A stretch of 64,000 nucleotides of DNA from Pseudomonas viridiflava. GTDB taxonomy: Bacteria; Pseudomonadota; Gammaproteobacteria; Pseudomonadales; Pseudomonadaceae. Numbering within the stretch: position 1 is the first letter of the stretch; each line of letters begins with the position of its first letter. Below are positions 1 to 8,699 of the stretch, in pieces. The translations under genes were made by a program, and so were the position numbers. The notes under the pieces were generated by a model. The model did no database searches. It saw only the letters and a list, made by a program, of their open reading frames with translations, and was not told the origin of the DNA. The stretch spans positions 1 to 64,000 of the forward strand of contig NZ_UUIS01000071.1 in assembly GCF_900589395.1 (NCBI RefSeq), in the 5' to 3' direction.

Positions 1-129
1 GGCCAGCACGTTGTTCTTGAACTCGTTGGGCGAGAAGTCCTGCACCAGCGAGATCAGGCCGGTCTGGTGGTCGACCAGCAGGACAATGGCGTCGTCTTTG
101 TTCAGGCGGTTGTAAGTGGCTGCGCTCAT
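1..129 (-). CDS. Isochorismatase/YcaC-family hydrolase, N-terminal fragment cut by the window edge
   Basis: Only the first 43 codons are present. They read MSAATYNRLNKDDAIVLLVD and continue HQTGLISLVQDFSPNEFKNN, which matches the N-terminus of the YcaC-like isochorismatase superfamily, cysteine hydrolases of unknown physiological substrate. The Asp in LLVDHQ is the usual first catalytic residue of that fold. An AAGGGA-type ribosome-binding site lies just upstream of the ATG. The catalytic Lys and Cys lie outside the window, so activity cannot be judged. Confidence 0.8.
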   Translation of the reverse strand, partial: MSAATYNRLNKDDAIVLLVDHQTGLISLVQDFSPNEFKNNVLA

Positions 130-288
130 GATCGAATCCCTTTGCTTAAGTGAGTAAGTGGTTGCGTTCAACATGGGCACAGATTAAGGACTTACCCTGG
201 ATGGATAAATCGGCTGAAAGGGGTTTCACTGTCAACTCAAAAGAGACAGTTGGATCAGCCCGGATCAATGCGGCCAATCCCGCGGTTT

Positions 289-552
289 TTACCCTTCGCG
301 TTTGAGCGATTGCGGGGAGGCGAGCTGGCGCAGCCTGAGTTGTTCGCGCAGGTCCATGACCAGGGTTGCAATGGCGCGGCCGGTAGTGAGCTGGGCAACC
401 GATATGTCGCTTACTGTCAGTTCCTTGGCCTGGGTCCTGGGGTGGCTCAGTTCGACCGTCATCAACCCGTCGGGGTTGATCGTGCAAGTGCACAGCACCG
501 GAAAGAAAGCCGTCTCCATAATATGACGCAAGTCAGCGTGAGAGAGCATCAT
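289..552 (-). CDS. DUF1652 family protein
   Basis: This 87-residue protein has the features of the Pseudomonas DUF1652 family: an ELRHIIE-like start (here DLRHIMETAF), a CTCTINPDG segment and a C-terminal TTGRAIATLVMDLREQL helix. The function of the family is unknown. It has no signal peptide or membrane segment and is probably cytoplasmic. Two ATG codons are adjacent (552 and 549), so the start is uncertain by one residue. It is a single gene with no operon partner. Confidence 0.8.
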   Translation of the reverse strand: MMLSHADLRHIMETAFFPVLCTCTINPDGLMTVELSHPRTQAKELTVSDISVAQLTTGRAIATLVMDLREQLRLRQLASPQSLKREG

Positions 553-730
553 GTGAACGTCCTTGGCGGTGCCGGCACGCAGTGCACAGAGAGGAGGGCG
601 TGATTGAATCTAGCTCAAGGCTGGCAATGTGTCGCCCTGCACACACCGGCAATCAGGCGGACTTTGCAGAACGGTAAAGTCGCTATGATGTTGCCGCTCC
701 ACGCCAGGCGGTGCCAGGCCCCTGCAATCG

Positions 731-1453
731 TTACCCTTGCTTGTTGATCGGCACCTGGTACTGCTTGCCGTTGTAGATCATCGGGTACTTGTTCTGCACC
801 GGCTTGCTGTCCTTGCTGGTGCAATCGTCATCCTCATAGATCACTTGCGAACCGCTGCTGGTGTCCGTGACCAGGAGGATTGCGTAGCCTTTGTTAACGG
901 CCTTGCCGATTGCCAGGCTGCTGCTGGTGTCGTAGAACGCCCCGGCGCAGTTGCCATCCCACTCGCCACCTGAGCTGGCTATTTCGAACTTGTCGAGGAC
1001 CTTGCGCAGTGTGTTGCCGTCTTCGACATACAGGCTCAGTTCGGTTTTCGAGTAAGGGTTCACGCGTGATGAGCCGCTGTACCGAGCGCGCACGCCAAAG
1101 GCGCGAGTGTGCGAGTTCAACTGATAACGGGCCGTGTCCAGGCTCAGGCCCTCGAAGCGGATCGCATCGGAACTGATCGCTTGGCTTTGGTAAACATGCC
1201 GCTCGATAGTGTTGTTATGGGCTGTCAGGACTTCCAGCCCATAAGACGCGGTGTCCGCATCTTCGCTTTCGATGAACACCAGCGCTGCCATTTTCATGAC
1301 GGAGTCGACAGGCGAGACTTTGCAGACAGAATGCTGCGCATCGAATGTGCGCCCGGGATGCAGTTGATCGGCCCACTGGATCATCAGCTCCGTGCAATCG
1401 GCAAGGGCGAGGGTGGGCAGGCACAACAAGGTCACGGCAAAAACGCGGCGCAT
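731..1453 (-). CDS. Secreted protein of unknown function
   Basis: This 240-residue protein begins MRRVFAVTLLCLPTLALADC, a clear Sec signal peptide likely cleaved after the ALA at residues 15-17. I chose this ATG over an upstream in-frame one because it starts exactly at the signal peptide and has an AGGAAGT ribosome-binding site. The mature part has four cysteines (near DCTE, SVCK, DGNC and DDDC), which could form disulfides in the periplasm. I recognise no domain. No neighbour suggests a role. Confidence 0.7.
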   Translation of the reverse strand: MRRVFAVTLLCLPTLALADCTELMIQWADQLHPGRTFDAQHSVCKVSPVDSVMKMAALVFIESEDADTASYGLEVLTAHNNTIERHVYQSQAISSDAIRFEGLSLDTARYQLNSHTRAFGVRARYSGSSRVNPYSKTELSLYVEDGNTLRKVLDKFEIASSGGEWDGNCAGAFYDTSSSLAIGKAVNKGYAILLVTDTSSGSQVIYEDDDCTSKDSKPVQNKYPMIYNGKQYQVPINKQG

Positions 1454-1731
1454 AGGACTTCCTTTACCTGGGCGGGGAGCTGAGGGCGCGATTGTACCGG
1501 CAATGGTGGGGCTGCTGTTCAGCTTGCCCTGGCGGTGAGACGGCGCTTGCCTCACTTACAGCTATTACAACCGGCTGATGGAACGCTATCAAAGTGCCAT
1601 TAGTCGTAAGTATTGCAGAAACCCGAGGATCGGCCGACACGATCCCATGAGAGCAGTGTTTAGCCCTGCTCGGTCCTGACTGGATAATCCGTTCGGTTAT
1701 TTATCTGGTTGTATTTTCAGAGCGTTGCCTG

Positions 1732-3678
1732 ATGAAGAAAACACTGCTCGGCGTGCTGGCGTTGATGTCCGTGCCCAAGGACAATCCTGGTCTGGTCAAG
1801 GCGCAATACATCGCGCTGTCTCGCCAATTGCCCATGATGTATTTCATCCTGCTGATCAATACCCTGATGCTGGCGGGCACCCACTTTGCGGTCGCGCCGC
1901 GCTGGCTGGTGGTGTATTGCCCGTTGCTCATGACGTTGTTCGGCGTGATTCGTGCGGGGGAATGGATGCGCACGCGCAGGCTGGCGCGCAGCCCGGCGCA
2001 GATGCTGACGGCGCTCAAGCGCACCAATATGCTCGCGCCGTTTGTCGCCGTGGCGTTCACCGCCTGGTCGCTGGCGCTGTTTCCCTATGGCGACAGCTAC
2101 GCCCAGGCGCATGTCGCCTTTTATATGGCGATCACCGTCATCGGCTGCATTTTTTGCATGATGCACCTGCTGCCAGCGGCCCTGGCTACCACGGCGGTGG
2201 TCAACACGGCGTTCGTGGTGTTCTTCGCGTCCACCAATATCATGACCTTCATTGCCACGGCGATTGACGTCCTGCTGGTGTCCATCGCCATGCTGATCAT
2301 TCTCAAGGCGCAGTACGCCGACTTCACCCGGCTGGTGAACATGCAGGCGCAGACGGCAAAACTCAGCGAGGAAAACCTTCACCTGGCCAATCAGGACAGC
2401 CTGACCGGGCTGGCCAATCGGCGGCAGTTCTTTTCCCGCCTCGATACGCTGCTGTCCCGCGCCCGCGAGCAGGAGATTCGCCTGGCCGTGGGACTGATCG
2501 ACCTGGATGGCTTCAAGCCGGTCAACGATCTGTATGGCCATAGCATTGGTGACAAGCTGCTCTATCAGGTCGGCCAGCGCCTGACCGGGCTGCTCGACGA
2601 AGAGGTGCACCTGGCCCGGCTGGGAGGCGATGAGTTCGGCCTGATCATCACCCAGGCCATGAGCGACGACCAGTTGCGGGCGTTTGGCGAGAAAATCTGC
2701 GCCAGCATGCGCGAGCCGTTTCTGCTGGTGGACATCCCTATTCAGATCAGTGCGTCACTGGGCATCGCGACCTTCCCGGACCAGGCCTCCTGCGCCACGC
2801 AGGTGTATGAATACGCCGACTATGCCCTGTACCAGAGCAAGCGCCACCGCCCCGGCACGGTCTGCCTGTTCAGCGCCGCCCATCGCCAGCAGCTCAATCG
2901 CGAAGGGCTGACCGAACAGGCCCTGCGCAGGGCCGATCTGGAGCGTGAGTTTCACGTGGTGTTCCAGCCCATCGTGGATATTCACAATGAGCAAACCGTC
3001 GCCTTCGAGGCATTGGCACGTTGGGAAAGCCCGGAGTTGGGCAGCGTGCCGCCCAGTGATTTCATCCCGATTGCCGAGCGTGTCGGCATGGTCAATCGCC
3101 TCACGGTACCGTTGCTGAGCAAGGCGCTGGACGCGGCCGCTGGTTGGCCTGCGGGTATGCGCCTGTCATTCAACCTGTCCGCCCACGACTGTGGTTCGCA
3201 GGATGCCGCCCAGCACATCGTCGAGTTGATCAAGAACAGCCGATTCGACCCGGCCTGTCTCGATCTGGAAATCACCGAAACCGCGGCCATCCAGGACCTG
3301 CCGCAGACCCAGCGAGCGATCAGCCGGTTTCGCGAACTGGGCTGCGGCATTTCCCTCGACGACTTCGGCACCGGCTATTCCAGCCTGAGCCAGATCCACG
3401 CGCTGTCGCTGACCAAACTGAAGGTGGACCGCACCTTCATCACCAACATCCACCTCGACCCGGCCAGCTTCAAGATCGTCAAGTCGCTGATTGCTCTGTG
3501 CCAGGACATGCAGCTGGAATGCATCGTCGAAGGCGTGGAAACCGCCGCAGAACTCGACGCCCTGAAAAACCTTGGCTGCGCCTGGGCCCAGGGTTACCTG
3601 TTCTCCAGGCCCATGCGCGCCAGCGACGTCAGCGCCTGGCTTGAAGGCGAACAACTGGCCAAGGTGCAGGCGGTGTGA
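1732..3678 (+). CDS. Membrane GGDEF-EAL protein (cyclic-di-GMP synthase/phosphodiesterase)
   Basis: This 648-residue protein probably makes and/or degrades the second messenger cyclic di-GMP at the inner membrane. Residues 30-190 contain about six hydrophobic segments forming the sensory part. A GGDEF domain follows, with an intact RLGGDEFGL signature near residue 299. The EAL domain has EALARW near residue 426, LEITETA, DDFGTGYSS, KVDRTFI and EGVETAAE, all expected for an active phosphodiesterase. Both active sites look intact, so the net activity cannot be predicted. It stands alone, and no cognate sensor partner is visible. Confidence 0.92.
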   Translation: MKKTLLGVLALMSVPKDNPGLVKAQYIALSRQLPMMYFILLINTLMLAGTHFAVAPRWLVVYCPLLMTLFGVIRAGEWMRTRRLARSPAQMLTALKRTNMLAPFVAVAFTAWSLALFPYGDSYAQAHVAFYMAITVIGCIFCMMHLLPAALATTAVVNTAFVVFFASTNIMTFIATAIDVLLVSIAMLIILKAQYADFTRLVNMQAQTAKLSEENLHLANQDSLTGLANRRQFFSRLDTLLSRAREQEIRLAVGLIDLDGFKPVNDLYGHSIGDKLLYQVGQRLTGLLDEEVHLARLGGDEFGLIITQAMSDDQLRAFGEKICASMREPFLLVDIPIQISASLGIATFPDQASCATQVYEYADYALYQSKRHRPGTVCLFSAAHRQQLNREGLTEQALRRADLEREFHVVFQPIVDIHNEQTVAFEALARWESPELGSVPPSDFIPIAERVGMVNRLTVPLLSKALDAAAGWPAGMRLSFNLSAHDCGSQDAAQHIVELIKNSRFDPACLDLEITETAAIQDLPQTQRAISRFRELGCGISLDDFGTGYSSLSQIHALSLTKLKVDRTFITNIHLDPASFKIVKSLIALCQDMQLECIVEGVETAAELDALKNLGCAWAQGYLFSRPMRASDVSAWLEGEQLAKVQAV

Positions 3679-3985
3679 TCCGCCGACAGTGCAAGGCGCC
3701 CCGGCGGCACTCTCAGGCTCGACGCAAGCGTGCGCCCGACGATTGAACGGGCATTCAGGTTCGGGCTCAAGGTGAACAAGGGCTGGATCTGAGAGGGGGG
3801 CGCTTGATGGCTGGGCGCTTCATTCTTGCAGGCCCCGGTTCAATTTCTCGCGCAGGATGCACAGAGGCACACAGGGCAATGCGGCTTGGAGCGTTGCTGG
3901 CTCGGAACGCCAAAAACAAGAAAGCCCGCACGAGGCGGGCTTCTTGATTGACCTGAAGACACTTGCGGGTCTCTAGGTCGGTACT
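3679..3985. other. Gene-free stretch between the GGDEF-EAL gene and tRNA-Met
   Basis: About 300 bases hold no credible gene. The only clear element is the terminator hairpin at 3922-3942, listed separately. Short open frames here lack ribosome-binding sites. Confidence 0.6.
3922..3942 (-). terminator. Rho-independent terminator of tRNA-Met
   Basis: AAGCCCGC and GCGGGCTT pair around a short loop. On the minus strand the stem is followed by a T-rich run (TTTCTTGTTTTT). It lies 44 bases past the tRNA 3' end, in the right place to end that transcript. Confidence 0.85.
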
Positions 3986-4062
3986 TGGTGGCTACACAGG
4001 GACTTGAACCCCGGACCCCAGCATTATGAATGCTATGCTCTAACCAACTGAGCTATGTAGCC
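3986..4062 (-). tRNA. tRNA-Met (anticodon CAT), elongator type
   Basis: The minus strand folds as a complete 77-nucleotide tRNA. The acceptor arm is GGCTACA pairing with the 3' TGTAGCC, the D-loop is GCTCAGTTGGTTAGAGC, the anticodon loop is TTCATAA, and the T-arm contains GGTTCAAGTCC. The CCA end is encoded. The body closely resembles E. coli elongator tRNA-Met. The alternative, tRNA-Ile2 with a lysidine-modified CAU anticodon, is less likely given the GGCTACATAGCTCAG start. Confidence 0.95.
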
Positions 4063-4495
4063 AAGTGGCGCGCATTATTCGCTCGAAACGACATCTCGTC
4101 AAGCATTTATTTTAAAAAATATCTTCATGCGATCAAACGCTTAGCGTAGACGTCCACGGCGGGCGTCTGCTTTGTTCCCATCGCTGTTTCTTCCAGTGAC
4201 GCTTACAGCGCATGGCTGCACAAACCTGGTGCAAAAGGATGCCCGACAACAGCGCACGAAGCAGTCGGCATTGCCCACTGGCGGCACGGTCCACTTCTTG
4301 CTAGCTAAACGCCATGACGTTGGCCGATGAGCCCATGTCGTTTGCAGGAATGTTCAACCCGGCCTTTTTCAGGGACGGCTGTGCAACAGAACATTCCGTA
4401 ACCTTTTCATGGCATTTTGCCGTTTACCTTTGTAGCAAGAAGATACCCCTGCCGGCATTGCCCGGCAGCCGGGTATTCACGTGCAGGAGTGGGAC
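4063..4495. other. Gene-free region upstream of the chemoreceptor
   Basis: About 430 bases without a credible gene. The left end must hold the tRNA-Met promoter on the minus strand and the right end the chemoreceptor leader, with an AGGAG ribosome-binding site at 4485-4489. A possible flagellar-sigma promoter is listed separately. Confidence 0.5.
4306..4330 (+). promoter_or_regulatory. Possible FliA (sigma-28) promoter for the chemoreceptor
   Basis: TAAA is followed 13 bases later by GCCGATGA, resembling the flagellar-sigma consensus TAAA-N15-GCCGATAA. The spacing is two bases short and the -10 has one mismatch, so this is only a candidate. Chemoreceptor genes are often FliA-dependent. It lies about 165 bases upstream of the start codon. 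Confidence 0.3.
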
Positions 4496-6553
4496 ATGAA
4501 CAGCCTGTTGTCGCCGGGTATGCGTCTGTTGGGACGCTTTGGTTTTGCTCGCAAGTTTCAGCTGTTGTTCCTGCTGTTCATGCTGCCACTGGTGGGCAGC
4601 GTGTGGATGATTGGCGTCGAATACCGCGCCAAGCTGGCGGTGATTACCCTGGAGCAGTCGGGTGTGCGCCAGTTGCTGGCCATGGATGAGCTGGATCGCG
4701 AGCTGTCGGCACAGCGTGATCGCGCTGCGCGCTGGAAGGCGATCGATATCCTGCGCGAGCCTACGCCCGAAGCGCGTCAGGTGATGAGCCAGATCGACGC
4801 CGCCGTGCCGCGCATCAACCAGGCGCTGCAAAACCTGGAGGCCGCGCTGGCCAGTGAACAGGCCGGGGCCGACACGCAGGCGCGCTACAAGACCCTGCAA
4901 GCGTCGGTCAAGGGGCTGGACACCGAATCCTTGCGCAGTGTGGGCTGGTGGCCGGACGGTTATGACCGCTTCACGACGGCGATCAGTCATCTGCAGGCGG
5001 TGCGTGAGCAGATCACCATGGACACCGGGCTGATCCTCGATCCGTGGCTGGAGACCTACCTGCTGATGCAGCTGTCGACCCAGCAGACCCCCGAACTGAT
5101 CGAGCGCATCGGCCGCATGGCCAGTATCGGCCAGACCTCGGTGGTCAGCGGCCAGTTCAGCCTGCAGAGCCGCTTGCAGATGCGCGACCTGCGCAGCCGT
5201 ATCGATGACGCCCGCGAGCAGATGCTCAAGACCGGCAATTCCCTGCAGACCCGCCTGCCGCCTGAGCTGCAAGGCTGGGCCGGCCGTTACGCGGCCACCA
5301 TGCAAGTGCTCAATGAAGAGCTCAAGGTATTGGACGACGGTGTGTTTGGCGGCGCGATCAAGCTCAAGCCGGTCGACTTCGAGCGCAGTGTCGACCGCCT
5401 GCTGGACGACATGGCCACATTGCGCAACCAATCGTTGCAGTCGCTCAATGATCGGCTCGACTACTACCACGCCAAATCCAACCGCGAATTCATCCCGGTG
5501 GGCGTGACCATTGGCGTGCTGCTGCTCGCCGCCCTGTATCTGTTTGCCTGCCTGCAGGCATCGATCCGGCGCAGCGCCAGCGGCATCACCACCCTGGCTG
5601 AATCGCTGCGCGACGGTAACCTCTGCGTCGAGGTCTCGGTGCAGGGCCGTGATGAACTGGCAGTTATCAGCCAGGCCTTGAACGTGGCCGTGGTGCAACT
5701 GCGCACCAGCCTGCTGGGCGTCAACCACGAAACCCAGCAACTGGGCTCGGCGGTGCAGACCCTCAACACCCAGTCCAACGACACGCTGTATGAAGTCGAG
5801 GAGCAGCAACAGCAGATCAGCCAGATCGCTGCCGCCGCCACGCAACTGGCCGCCACCTCCCAGGGCGTGGCCAAAAGCTGCGAGCAGGCGTCCGACAGCG
5901 CCCGGCAGACCCGTCGCATTGCCGAAGAAAGCAGCCGCGACAGTCAGCGCACCACCGACAGCATCCAGCAACTCAACCGTCGCCTGACCGACACCGCCGA
6001 AGCGCTGGGCCGGGTCAGCGAGCAGGGCCAGCAGATCCAGTCGGTGGTCGATGCCATCCGTGGCATCGCCGAGCAGACCAACCTGCTGGCGCTCAATGCG
6101 GCAATCGAAGCGGCACGGGCCGGTGAACAGGGCCGGGGCTTTGCTGTGGTTGCCGATGAGGTACGCAGCCTGTCGCAGCGCACCCAGGTCTCGACCGCGC
6201 AGATTGCCGGCACGGTTGACAGCCTGAGGGCCACGGTGACCCAGGCGGTCAGCCTGATGGAAGCTGCCTGCGGCCAGGCCATCAACGATGCGCAATCGGT
6301 GACCGGGCTGGGCGTGCGCCTGGGCGAAATCGCCACGGCCGTGCAAGGCGTCACCGACACCCTGGCGCAGATCCTCACCGCCGTTGAAGAGCAGGCCACC
6401 ACTGCCGATGAAGTCAGCGGCAACATCCAGCAGGTCGACCAGGCCGCCGGGCGCCTGCTGGACGGTGCGCGCGCAGTCAACCAGGCAGCTGATACCCTGA
6501 GCAAAGGCAGCCGTGCCCTGAGTGACAATACGGCACGGTTTCATCTGAGCTGA
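4496..6553 (+). CDS. Methyl-accepting chemotaxis protein with large periplasmic domain
   Basis: This 685-residue transmembrane chemoreceptor senses a ligand outside the inner membrane and signals to CheA/CheW. Membrane segment 1 lies near residues 21-40. A predicted helical periplasmic region of about 280 residues follows, then membrane segment 2 near 325-345, a HAMP region, and a long coiled-coil signalling domain. The conserved hairpin tip is intact (IAEQTNLLALNAAIEAARAG, then GRGFAVVADEVR). I used the ATG at 4496, which has an AGGAG six bases upstream, rather than the GTG at 4481. The ligand cannot be predicted; no catabolic operon is adjacent. Confidence 0.93.
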   Translation: MNSLLSPGMRLLGRFGFARKFQLLFLLFMLPLVGSVWMIGVEYRAKLAVITLEQSGVRQLLAMDELDRELSAQRDRAARWKAIDILREPTPEARQVMSQIDAAVPRINQALQNLEAALASEQAGADTQARYKTLQASVKGLDTESLRSVGWWPDGYDRFTTAISHLQAVREQITMDTGLILDPWLETYLLMQLSTQQTPELIERIGRMASIGQTSVVSGQFSLQSRLQMRDLRSRIDDAREQMLKTGNSLQTRLPPELQGWAGRYAATMQVLNEELKVLDDGVFGGAIKLKPVDFERSVDRLLDDMATLRNQSLQSLNDRLDYYHAKSNREFIPVGVTIGVLLLAALYLFACLQASIRRSASGITTLAESLRDGNLCVEVSVQGRDELAVISQALNVAVVQLRTSLLGVNHETQQLGSAVQTLNTQSNDTLYEVEEQQQQISQIAAAATQLAATSQGVAKSCEQASDSARQTRRIAEESSRDSQRTTDSIQQLNRRLTDTAEALGRVSEQGQQIQSVVDAIRGIAEQTNLLALNAAIEAARAGEQGRGFAVVADEVRSLSQRTQVSTAQIAGTVDSLRATVTQAVSLMEAACGQAINDAQSVTGLGVRLGEIATAVQGVTDTLAQILTAVEEQATTADEVSGNIQQVDQAAGRLLDGARAVNQAADTLSKGSRALSDNTARFHLS

Positions 6554-6561
6554 AAGCAGAA

Positions 6562-6593
6562 GCGGGCAGTGCACTTGCAGGGTGTCTGCCCGC
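6562..6593 (+). terminator. Possible hairpin after the chemoreceptor gene
   Basis: GCGGGCAG (6562-6569) pairs with CTGCCCGC (6586-6593) just after the chemoreceptor stop codon. There is no T-run, so it may be a weak or factor-dependent terminator or merely an RNA-stabilising hairpin. It precedes the cupin gene. Confidence 0.4.
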
Positions 6594-6616
6594 CCTGCGG
6601 CACCGGAACCTTCCTC

Positions 6617-6964
6617 ATGACCGCACCCGCCAACCTGTTCGCCCCCTTGCCCGACGCCCTCACCGCCGAGGTGTTCACCGACCTGCTGGTCACGCCCGGC
6701 TGTCGCATCGAGCGCATTGTCTCCCACGGTCAGACCACACCCCTTGACCGGCCTTATCGCCAGCCGCATGCCGAATGGGTGATGGTGGTGACGGGCGCCG
6801 CGCGGGTGATGATGGACGGCACTGAAACCGTCCTGGCGCCCGGCGACCACCTGCTGATCCCGGCCGACACCGAGCACCTCGTGACCTTTACCGACCCTGA
6901 CCAGCCCACGGTGTGGCTGGCGGTTCACATCGGCGAAGCGGACATCAATCCGGCGGGGGCCTGA
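6617..6964 (+). CDS. Small cupin-domain protein
   Basis: This 115-residue single-domain cupin has motif 1 around HAEWVMVVTGAARVMMDG and motif 2 around GDHLLIPADTEHLV, spanning most of the protein. Small cupins bind a metal and act as sugar isomerases, dioxygenase-like enzymes or ligand sensors. The sequence does not say which. I chose the ATG at 6617 because the residues before it are low-complexity and not cupin-like. It follows the chemoreceptor by about 60 bases and could be co-transcribed with it. Confidence 0.75.
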   Translation: MTAPANLFAPLPDALTAEVFTDLLVTPGCRIERIVSHGQTTPLDRPYRQPHAEWVMVVTGAARVMMDGTETVLAPGDHLLIPADTEHLVTFTDPDQPTVWLAVHIGEADINPAGA

Positions 6965-7030
6965 GCCCGGTCGCAGAGGCCAGCAAGGCCGCAGCCTCTA
7001 CTGTGCCTGTGAGGCAGCCATCGCCGGCAA

Positions 7031-7293
7031 GCCGCCTCCCACCGGTTCAGCGGTGAGGCGTCCATTTGCGTATGAACGATGCAGACGCTGGCCGCGGTGT
7101 TGAGCGTTGCATGGCTTGTGGGAGGGGGCTTGTCCGCGAAGAGGCCGCCTCCCACCGGTTCAGCGGTGAGGCGTGCATTTGCGTATGAACGATGCAGACG
7201 CTGTCCTCGGTGTTGAGCGTTGCATAGCACTTGTGGGAGGGGGCTTGCCCGCGAAGAGGCCGCCTCCCACCGGTTCAACGGTGAGGCGTGCAT
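7031..7293. repeat. Tandem direct repeat of a REP-containing unit, about 2.3 copies
   Basis: A unit of 113-115 bases begins at 7031, 7144 and 7259. Each copy starts with a REP core (GCCGCCTCCCACCGGTTCA). The first two continue through TTTGCGTATGAACGATGCAG to GTGGGAGGGGGCTTG, the opposing REP arm. The third copy is cut short exactly at the stop codon of the converging transporter gene (7294). The near identity of copies points to recent duplication. Confidence 0.85.
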
Positions 7294-8643
7294 TCACTTG
7301 CGAATCACCACCCGCTCGAACCGTCCGGCCAGTACGGTGTAGGCAAAGATCGCCACCAGGCCATGCGCGGCCACGAACCACAGCGCGGAGTCGAACGAGC
7401 CGGTGGTGGCGACGAAGTAGCCGATCACCACCGGGGTGATGATGCCGGCGGTGTTGCCGATGCCGTTGAAGACGCCGCCACTCAGGCCCACCATGCCTTG
7501 CGGTGCGGTGTCCGACAGCACGGCCCAGCCGACGGCCGCCAGGCCCTTGCCGAAGAACGCCAGGGCCATCAGCGCAATGACCATCCAGTTGGCGTCCACG
7601 TAGTTGGCAGACACCAGGGTGGCCGACAACGCCATGCCGATCACGAACGGGGTCTTGCGTGCCCGGGACGGGTGCACGCCACGGCGGATCAGCCAGTCGG
7701 AGACCACGCCGCCCAGCACGCCACCGGAGAACCCGCAGATTGCTGGCAAGGCCGCGACCCAGCCGGCTTCCATGATGGTCATGCCCCGGCCCTTGATCAG
7801 GTAGATCGGAAACCAGGTGATGAAAAAGTAGGTCAGCGCGGTGATGCAGTACTGGCCCAGGTACACGCCCCACAGGGTGCGGCTGGTGAACAGTTGCGCC
7901 ACTTCACGCCACTGGGTCTTGGGCTTTTCGAGCTTGCGTTGGGCTTCCAGGTCGACCAGCGCGCCGCCTTCGCGGATGTAATCCATCTCGGCCTTTTCCA
8001 GGCGCGGGTGGCTGGCCGGGTCGTGGTACAGGGCGAACCAGAAGAAGGTTGCGACAATGCCCAGCCCGCCCATCCACAGGAATACATGCTCCCAGCCCAG
8101 GCTATGGGTCAGCCAGGCCATCAACGGCGCGAACACCACCACGGCCATGTACTGCGCCGAGTTGAACAGCGCCGAGGCCGTGCCGCGTTCCTTGGTCGGA
8201 AACCAGCTGGACACGATACGGTTGTTGGCCGGGAACGCCGGCGACTCCACCAACCCGAGCATGAAGCGCATGCCGAACAGCGCCACCGCCGCCGTTGAAC
8301 CCACCAGGCCGATCCAGCCCACCGTGCCTTGCAGCAGGGTGAACACCGACCACAGCAGCAGGCTGCAACCGTACACCCGGCGCGCGCCGTAGCGGTCCAG
8401 CAGCCAGCCGCCGGGAATCTGCCCCAGCGCATAAGCCCAGGCAAAGGCCGAAAAGATCATGCCGAGCATCATCGGGTCCAGGCCCAATTCCTTGACCACC
8501 TCGGTGCCGGCAATCGACATGGTGGCGCGGTCGGCGTAGTTGAGCACCGTGACGACGAAAATCAGCGCCAGGATCACAAAACGGTGGCGGCCGACGCGCG
8601 CCTCGGACGCCGCGGCGTCCAGCGGTAGGGTTTTGCTGTTCAT
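7294..8643 (-). CDS. MFS transporter, anion:cation symporter (ACS) family, GudP/ExuT-like
   Basis: This 449-residue inner-membrane carrier probably takes up a sugar acid or other organic anion with protons. It has 12 predicted hydrophobic segments, an ACS-type first helix (VTVLNYADRATMSIAGTEV) and the MFS loop WLLDRYGARRVYG. The overall pattern resembles the glucarate/galactarate carriers GudP and GarP. A GGAGAA ribosome-binding site precedes the ATG. A 2-hydroxyacid dehydrogenase gene lies upstream on the same strand, so the two are probably co-transcribed. The substrate is not certain. Confidence 0.88.
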   Translation of the reverse strand: MNSKTLPLDAAASEARVGRHRFVILALIFVVTVLNYADRATMSIAGTEVVKELGLDPMMLGMIFSAFAWAYALGQIPGGWLLDRYGARRVYGCSLLLWSVFTLLQGTVGWIGLVGSTAAVALFGMRFMLGLVESPAFPANNRIVSSWFPTKERGTASALFNSAQYMAVVVFAPLMAWLTHSLGWEHVFLWMGGLGIVATFFWFALYHDPASHPRLEKAEMDYIREGGALVDLEAQRKLEKPKTQWREVAQLFTSRTLWGVYLGQYCITALTYFFITWFPIYLIKGRGMTIMEAGWVAALPAICGFSGGVLGGVVSDWLIRRGVHPSRARKTPFVIGMALSATLVSANYVDANWMVIALMALAFFGKGLAAVGWAVLSDTAPQGMVGLSGGVFNGIGNTAGIITPVVIGYFVATTGSFDSALWFVAAHGLVAIFAYTVLAGRFERVVIRK

Positions 8644-8699
8644 CGGGTGTTCTCCGGTGGCCCTCGAAGGGCCCTGTTGTTCTTGGAAGGAGAAAGGCG

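Noticed and set aside
4424..6928. An 834-codon open frame antisense to the chemoreceptor
   Set aside because: It is a GC-rich mirror frame of a long real gene. It is full of His/Gln/Arg runs, has no domain, and spans two well-supported genes.
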